This document shows positions 20,242 to 25,729 of a stretch of 25,729 bases of DNA, in pieces. The stretch's first letter is position 1. The number at the start of each line of letters is the position of its first letter. The notes below the pieces were generated by a model. It ran no database searches and had not been told where the DNA came from. It saw only the letters and a program-made list of their open reading frames with translations. Source of the stretch: Anaerolinea thermophila (GTDB taxonomy: Bacteria; Chloroflexota; Anaerolineae; Anaerolineales; Villigracilaceae); contig DYLB01000007.1 in assembly GCA_020722305.1 (NCBI GenBank), forward strand, positions 1-25,729. The letters are read 5' to 3'. The position numbers and the translations under genes were made by a program.

Positions 20242-20303
20242 TTATTGCGCCTCCAATCTCTCATTCTGCTTGCGGCGTGATGAGAATTTATCCAATGAGT
20301 CTA

Positions 20304-20450
20304 CTGCAAAAAGGCCTTTATCCACAAAGGACACGAAGTACACCAAGGAATTCTGAAAGGTAAAATTCAAAATCTTGAAATTCGGCGCAAGATGATTTCA
20401 AAAAAATTCGTGACCTTCGTGTCCTTAGTGGTTAGAAAAGGTTTTTGCAG
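20304..20450. repeat. Long imperfect inverted repeat (MITE-like) in the 344-base gap before the deaminase gene
   Basis: Outer arms CTGCAAAAA (20304-20312) and TTTTTGCAG (20442-20450) are exact inverses. Inside them CCACAAAGGACACGAAG (20322-20338) pairs with CTTCGTGTCCTTAGTGG (20415-20431) with one mismatch. The central part holds another inverted pair, TTGAAAT (20375-20381) and ATTTCAA (20395-20401). There is no ORF of substance in the gap. It looks like a non-coding mobile palindromic element or a strong bidirectional structure. Confidence 0.65.
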
Positions 20451-20490
20451 CGGAGTCATCCAATTATTTCACATTCGCCCCAAAAGTCAA

Positions 20491-20519
20491 TTGACATCCT
20501 CCCCAAGATTTGCTAAACT
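20491..20519 (+). promoter_or_regulatory. Promoter of the 8-oxoguanine deaminase gene
   Basis: TTGACA (20491-20496) and TAAACT (20514-20519) are exactly 17 bases apart, with TG at 20511-20512 giving an extended -10. The -35 box sits in the palindrome GTCAATTGAC (20487-20495 region), a possible operator. The leader to the ATG at 20586 is about 60 bases. Confidence 0.65.
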
Positions 20520-20585
20520 ATACTCAAGTTGTCAGACAAATATTGCGAGTCACATGGCCGCGCAGCCTCGTTTAAACCGAAGAAT

Positions 20586-22028
20586 ATGCCCACCCTTCTC
20601 GTAAAACACGCTTACCTCGTCAGCATGGACGACCACCAGCGGGAGTTCCCGGACGGTGGTCTTTTCATTCGAGACGGTTTCATCGAAAACGTAGGGCAGA
20701 CTTCCAGTCTGCCTGCGGATGCCGACGAAGTGCTCGACCTGTCGGGCCACGTGCTGCTGCCGGGGCTGGTCAACACCCATCACCACTTCTACCAGACCCT
20801 GACCCGGGCCGTGCCCGCCGCCCAGGATGCGAATCTCTTCAACTGGCTCAAAACCCTCTATCCGATCTGGGCGCGGCTGACGCCGGATGACATTTTCATT
20901 TCGACCCAGACGGCGCTTGCAGAACTGGCTTTATCGGGATGCACGACCGCTTCCGACCACCTCTACCTTTTCCCCAACGGTTCGAGCCTGGACGATGAAA
21001 TTGCTGCCGCCAAAGGAGTCGGACTCCGGCTCCAGGCCTCGCGCGGCTCGATGAGCCTGAGCGAAAAAGACGGCGGACTTCCGCCCGACAGTGTGGTGGA
21101 CACTGAGGCCCACATCTTGAAGGATTCCCAACGCCTGATCGAGACCTATCACGACCCCAACCCCGGCGCGATGACCCAGGTCGTTTTGGCCCCTTGCTCG
21201 CCCTTTAGCGTCACAAGCGACCTGATGCGCGAATCGGCCAGGCTGGCCCGGCACTATGGCGTCCACCTGCACACCCACCTGGCCGAAACCGAGGACGAGG
21301 AACAATTCTGTCTGCAAAAGTTCGGCCATCGCCCGGTCGGGTACATGCAGGAAGTAGACTGGGTCGGCGAGGACGTCTGGTTCGCCCACGCGATCTGGGT
21401 CAATGACGAGGAGATGCGCGTCTTTGCGGAGCATAAATGCGGCGTAGCCCACTGCCCGACCTCGAACATGCGCCTGGCATCCGGCATTGCTCCCATCCAG
21501 GAATATCGCAAGGTTGGCATCAACGTCGGCCTCGGCGTGGACGGCTCCGCCTCCAACGACGGGTCTCATCTTTTAGCCGAAGTCAGGCAGGCCATGTTAT
21601 TATCACGCGTGAAAGAAGGCATTACAGGATTCTCCGCAACACCCTCTCCCGCCCGCGCTGAGCGGAGCGCTAGCGGAGACGAAGCGGGGAGAGGACAGGG
21701 TGAGGGCGAACGTAAACTGATGACCGCCCGCGAGGCCCTTTATCTCGGCACGCGCGGCGGGGCGGCAGTCCTTGGGCGCAAGGATATTGGCTCGCTTGAA
21801 CCCGGCAAATGCGCGGATTTCTTTGCCGTCAATCTGGAGCGTCTCGATTACGCCGGGGGCGCGGTCCACGACCCGGTGGCGGCGGTGGTCTTCTGCCAAC
21901 CCGTCAGAGTGGATTTGACCGTAGTCGGTGGCCGGCCCATCGTCCGGGACGGCCAGCTCACCGGCCTGGACGATGGCCGGTTGGTCGAGCGTCATAACCG
22001 GGCCGCGAAACGCCTCCTGGCAGGATGA
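20586..22028 (+). CDS. 8-oxoguanine deaminase (ATZ/TRZ amidohydrolase family)
   Basis: A 480-residue metal-dependent amidohydrolase expected to convert 8-oxoguanine to urate and ammonia. Metal ligands are seen: HxH at His65/His67 (LVNTHHHFYQ), His of HLHTHLAETEDE, His of WFAHAIWV, and Asp of GLGVDGSASND. LFNWLKTLYPIWARLTPDD, GCTTASDHLYLFPNG and LAPCSPFSVT are blocks I associate with 8-oxoguanine deaminase; the related atrazine/hydroxyatrazine hydrolases are the alternative. The ATG at 20586 is chosen over a TTG 19 codons upstream, whose extra residues do not resemble the family. Residues about 352-374 are a low-complexity Arg/Gly/Ser/Glu insert encoded by a palindromic element. The stop overlaps the next ATG by four bases, starting a purine-related run of genes. 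Confidence 0.85.
   Translation: MPTLLVKHAYLVSMDDHQREFPDGGLFIRDGFIENVGQTSSLPADADEVLDLSGHVLLPGLVNTHHHFYQTLTRAVPAAQDANLFNWLKTLYPIWARLTPDDIFISTQTALAELALSGCTTASDHLYLFPNGSSLDDEIAAAKGVGLRLQASRGSMSLSEKDGGLPPDSVVDTEAHILKDSQRLIETYHDPNPGAMTQVVLAPCSPFSVTSDLMRESARLARHYGVHLHTHLAETEDEEQFCLQKFGHRPVGYMQEVDWVGEDVWFAHAIWVNDEEMRVFAEHKCGVAHCPTSNMRLASGIAPIQEYRKVGINVGLGVDGSASNDGSHLLAEVRQAMLLSRVKEGITGFSATPSPARAERSASGDEAGRGQGEGERKLMTAREALYLGTRGGAAVLGRKDIGSLEPGKCADFFAVNLERLDYAGGAVHDPVAAVVFCQPVRVDLTVVGGRPIVRDGQLTGLDDGRLVERHNRAAKRLLAG
21640..21706. repeat. Palindromic element inserted in frame in the deaminase gene
   Basis: CACCCTCTCCCGC (21640-21652) is the inverse of most of GCGGGGAGAGG-ac-AGGGTG (21684-21702), with two extra bases in the right arm. 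The centre contains a GAGCGGAGCGCTAGCGGAG stretch. It is G/C-rich and unlike the flanking codons. The 67-base region adds about 23 residues between two conserved blocks (VKEGITG and LMTAREALYLGTRGGAA) without breaking the frame. It resembles REP-type palindromes, and in effect the protein-coding palindromic elements known from Rickettsia. Confidence 0.6.
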
Positions 22029-22336
22029 TCCACATGCCCAAATTGCCCGATTCGGCCAAACGCTATTTCTGGGACATTGACGTGGAGACGCTGGATGTGG
22101 CTGCCCACCCGCGCTATGTCATCGAGCGGCTGCTGGAGTATGGCGATTTCCCGGAGTTGAAGTGGCTGTTCCGGGAGTTTTCGCAGGATGAGATTGTGGA
22201 CGTCATCAAGCGGACGCGGCGTCTATCCAGAAGACGGGCCAGCGCCTGGGCCAATTATTTTGATATTCGACGAGATGAAGTGCAATGTTTGAACAAGCCC
22301 TACCCGAGCCAACCCGCCGCTATCTGGCCTTATTAG
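22025..22336 (+). CDS. DUF6922-type antitoxin
   Basis: A 103-residue protein with the block RYFWDIDVETLDVAAHPRYVIERLLEYGD (residues 13-41) followed by LKWLFREF and DEIVDVIKRTRRLSRRRASAWANYF. I associate this pattern with the DUF6922 family, usually found beside AbiEii-type nucleotidyltransferases and considered their antitoxin. It is likely cytoplasmic. The ATG overlaps the deaminase stop (ATGA); a second ATG at 22034 is possible. Its end overlaps the toxin start by 52 bases, a tight arrangement typical of toxin-antitoxin pairs. Base composition is more AT-rich towards its 3' end. Confidence 0.7.
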   Translation: MIHMPKLPDSAKRYFWDIDVETLDVAAHPRYVIERLLEYGDFPELKWLFREFSQDEIVDVIKRTRRLSRRRASAWANYFDIRRDEVQCLNKPYPSQPAAIWPY

Positions 22337-22920
22337 CCGCGAAAAATATCAGCCAGCCTTTTTACCTGGCCGGTGGCACGGCTGTGGCCCTGCATCTTGG
22401 CCACAGGATTTCGGTTGATCTGGATTTTTTTACGCTCGAACATTTCGACATCGAACGCCTGGAAGAGGCGTTGCACGGTTTCGAAACTTACCGGCGTGAT
22501 CGGGTCGCAGAAGATACCTTGCTGGGTTGGCTCGAAGATTTACGAATCAGTTTCTTTCGCTATCGTTATGGTCTGCTGGCCCAACCGGTAATGGAATTGC
22601 AAACGAAAATTTTGCAATTGCCCGACCTGGCGGCGATGAAGGTCGAAGCGATTGCCCAAAGGAATGCCCGCCGTGATTTTGTGGATTTGTATTTCATTGC
22701 TCAACAAGCCGGGATTTCTCCCGAACAGGCCATCGAGTATCATCGCCAAAAATACGCAGGTCTGAATGTGAACTTAACTCACATCGTCCTTTCGCTTGGC
22801 TATTTCGACGAAGCGGACAATGACGTGATGCCAGAGATGCTGATCCCTGCATCATGGCAAGAGATCAAAAAATACTTTCAATCGGAGAGCAAGGTTTTGC
22901 TCCGAAAATTTATTTCGTGA
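22285..22920 (+). CDS. AbiEii/AbiGii-type nucleotidyltransferase toxin
   Basis: A 211-residue nucleotidyltransferase-fold protein. The active site is visible as FYLAGGTAVALHLGHRISVDLDFF: Gly30-Gly31-Thr32 and the metal-binding pair Asp45 and Asp47. The later motif is DLAAMKVEAIAQRNARRDFVDLYF, with Lys119, Asp131 and Asp134. In AbiE-type systems this enzyme modifies tRNA or another RNA with nucleotides and blocks growth unless restrained by its antitoxin, giving phage defence. It overlaps the antitoxin gene by 52 bases in another frame. Its DNA is clearly more AT-rich than the deaminase genes on both sides. Translation may depend on antitoxin translation, as no strong ribosome-binding site was seen. 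Confidence 0.85.
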   Translation: MFEQALPEPTRRYLALLAAKNISQPFYLAGGTAVALHLGHRISVDLDFFTLEHFDIERLEEALHGFETYRRDRVAEDTLLGWLEDLRISFFRYRYGLLAQPVMELQTKILQLPDLAAMKVEAIAQRNARRDFVDLYFIAQQAGISPEQAIEYHRQKYAGLNVNLTHIVLSLGYFDEADNDVMPEMLIPASWQEIKKYFQSESKVLLRKFIS

Positions 22921-22939
22921 ACATTTGCTTGGAGTATTG

Positions 22940-24733
<1,794 letters not shown>

Positions 24734-24734
24734 C

Positions 24735-25451
24735 ATGGGAAACCTTCCATTCCAACGTTTGCAATCTGACCTGGCGGTTTTGATCACCCAGACCAAAGCG
24801 GGGGAGCGTTTGCCCTCCGAGCCGAACCTGGCGAAGCGGCTGGGTGTGTCACGCGCCACCCTGCGAGAGGCCATGCGGACTTTCGAGACCCAGGGGTTGA
24901 TCCGCCGCCGCCAGGGGGCCGGGACCTTCGTGGTCGGGCGGGTTCCGGTGATTGATACCGGGCTGGAAGTGCTCGAAAGCCTGGATACGATGGCCGGGCG
25001 CATGAACCTGGATATTTCGGTCAGCGAACTGACCGTTTCGCAGACTTTTGCGGATAAAGATCATGCCGAAGCTCTGGGCGTGCCGCTGGCGACTAAACTC
25101 ACGACGGTCCAGCGCGTGATGCGGGCCGACAGCCGCCCCGTGGCCTATTTGGTGGATGTGCTGCCGGATGACGTGCTCTCGGCCCAGCAACTCCCGGAAG
25201 TGTTCGGCGGTTCGGTGCTGGACTTTTTGCTTGGCCGCGGCGATCCTTTGACGGTTTCGCGGGCCGACATCAGCGCCATTGGCGCGCCGGCCGAGGTGGC
25301 CAAGCTGCTGGAGATCCAGCGCGGCGACGTGCTGCTCAAGTTCACCTCCCAGCTCTATACCACCTCCGGCCGCGTGGTGGATTTTTCGCACAGCTATTTC
25401 CTGCCGGGTTATTTCAACTTCCATATCGTGAGGCGAGTGGGAAATATTTAG
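24735..25451 (+). CDS. GntR-family (HutC/UTRA) transcriptional regulator
   Basis: A 238-residue regulator. Residues 5-68 form the winged helix-turn-helix: LPSEPNLAKRLGVSRATLREAMRTF and the wing RRRQGAGTFVVGR. Residues about 95-232 form a UTRA-type ligand domain, with TTVQRVMRADSRPVAYLVDVLPDD, VSRADISAIGAPAEVAKLLEI and DFSHSYFLPGYFNFHIVRR near the end, a classic UTRA pattern. The ATG at 24735 lies one base after the adenine deaminase stop, with GGAGG (24721-24725) inside that gene. It probably senses a purine-related metabolite and controls the deaminase cluster; its operator was not identified, though the TCAATTGA palindrome at the first promoter is a candidate. Confidence 0.9.
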   Translation: MGNLPFQRLQSDLAVLITQTKAGERLPSEPNLAKRLGVSRATLREAMRTFETQGLIRRRQGAGTFVVGRVPVIDTGLEVLESLDTMAGRMNLDISVSELTVSQTFADKDHAEALGVPLATKLTTVQRVMRADSRPVAYLVDVLPDDVLSAQQLPEVFGGSVLDFLLGRGDPLTVSRADISAIGAPAEVAKLLEIQRGDVLLKFTSQLYTTSGRVVDFSHSYFLPGYFNFHIVRRVGNI

Positions 25452-25600
25452 CCACAGAGACATGGAGTCGCAGAGTTTTCAAGGAGTGCTGGCAGTGAAC
25501 GCACCAAGACATTAAGGACGGGATCAGGCGCTTTATTTTGTAAACCAAAAGTCCATAGAGGCCAACTAAAAATTCTCTGAGTCTTAGTGTCTCTGTGGCT
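25450..25600. repeat. Imperfect inverted repeat between regulator and M20 peptidase genes
   Basis: AGCCACAGAGACA (25450-25462) is the exact inverse of TGTCTCTGTGGCT (25588-25600). Pairing continues inward with a few mismatches to CAGAG (25471-25475) and CTCTG (25575-25579), so the arms are about 26 bases with about 100 bases between. The left arm begins in the regulator's stop codon. It resembles the element at 20304-20450 in design, with purine-rich AAGGACACGAAG-like or CAGAGACA-like arms. Confidence 0.6.
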
Positions 25601-25626
25601 ATATTCCAAAAAATCTTGAGGTTATT

Positions 25627-25729
25627 GTGACGGTAGAAAATATCAAATCAAAAGTCGCCGAGAGGCGCGAAGAAATCATCCGGTTCATGCGGGAGATCGT
25701 TGCCATCCCCAGCATGGATGGGCAGTTGA
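25627..25729 (+). CDS. M20-family peptidase/deacylase, 5' end only
   Basis: The frame starts at GTG 25627, with TTGAGG upstream, and runs off the window after 34 codons. The visible part reads VENIKSKVAERREEI and RFMREIVAIPSMDGQ, which matches the N-terminal helix and the REIVAIPS block of M20 metallohydrolases (ArgE/DapE type). The YgeY-like branch is often found near purine or dihydropyrimidine genes, so it may belong to the same purine cluster. Only the start is seen, so metal-site residues cannot be checked. Confidence 0.7.
   Translation, partial: MTVENIKSKVAERREEIIRFMREIVAIPSMDGQL

Noticed and set aside
20242..20585. Purine riboswitch upstream of the deaminase gene
   Set aside because: The structured part lies upstream of the predicted promoter, and the 60-base leader is too short for an aptamer of the known purine class.

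Overview
The window looks like chromosome from a high-GC bacterium of the phylum Chloroflexota, most likely class Anaerolineae. This is an inference from gene style, not a marker-gene result. The clues are lipoproteins with long Thr/Pro-rich linkers, an LCP/LysM/sensor-kinase cluster, housekeeping genes mixed with catabolic ones, and several promoters whose -10 box lies so close to the start codon that the mRNA should be leaderless or nearly so. No rRNA, tRNA, CRISPR array or complete insertion sequence was seen.

Layout. (1) 65-2513 (+): CYTH-domain phosphohydrolase/cyclase-like protein, methylmalonyl-CoA epimerase and tRNA-Ile lysidine synthase (TilS), closed by a perfect hairpin shared with the convergent next gene. 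(2) 2542-3462 (-): a tyrosine-recombinase-fold protein that has lost most of its catalytic residues, including the tyrosine. (3) 3697-8204 (-): an operon of membrane sensor kinase, LysM protein and LCP-family lipoprotein. The kinase has Gln where the phosphoacceptor His should be. (4) 8405-11762 (+): TPR protein, lipoprotein and MtaB tRNA methylthiotransferase, joined by 4-nt stop/start overlaps. (5) 11763-12660: a small possible zinc-ribbon ORF, a terminator, and a RelBE-like toxin-antitoxin pair whose toxin carries a -1 frameshift. (6) 12670-15050 (-): HpcH/HpaI aldolase and FAD-dependent aromatic-type hydroxylase, a two-gene catabolic operon. (7) 15267-16181 (+): folD. (8) 16360-20241 (-): S9 prolyl-oligopeptidase-like peptidase, SH3-like lipoprotein and PAP2-family phosphatase. 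(9) 20586-25729 (+): a purine-salvage/catabolism block with 8-oxoguanine deaminase, adenine deaminase, a GntR/UTRA regulator and the start of an M20 peptidase. A DUF6922/AbiEii-type toxin-antitoxin module is wedged between the two deaminases.

How the genes work together. TilS and MtaB modify tRNAs and FolD makes one-carbon folates. The kinase/LysM/LCP operon points to the cell envelope: LysM binds peptidoglycan, LCP proteins ligate polymers to it, and the sensor may report on it. The aldolase/hydroxylase pair suggests breakdown of an aromatic or a side-chain acid. The deaminases would feed oxidised or free purines into hypoxanthine and urate, under the GntR protein.

The most unusual points are two proteins that keep their fold but have lost catalytic residues (recombinase and kinase), a palindromic element inserted in frame into the 8-oxoguanine deaminase gene, and large imperfect inverted repeats between genes. 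I see no convincing large undescribed multi-gene system. The best candidates for new biology are the pseudo-recombinase with palindromes at its own promoter and the His-less kinase operon.
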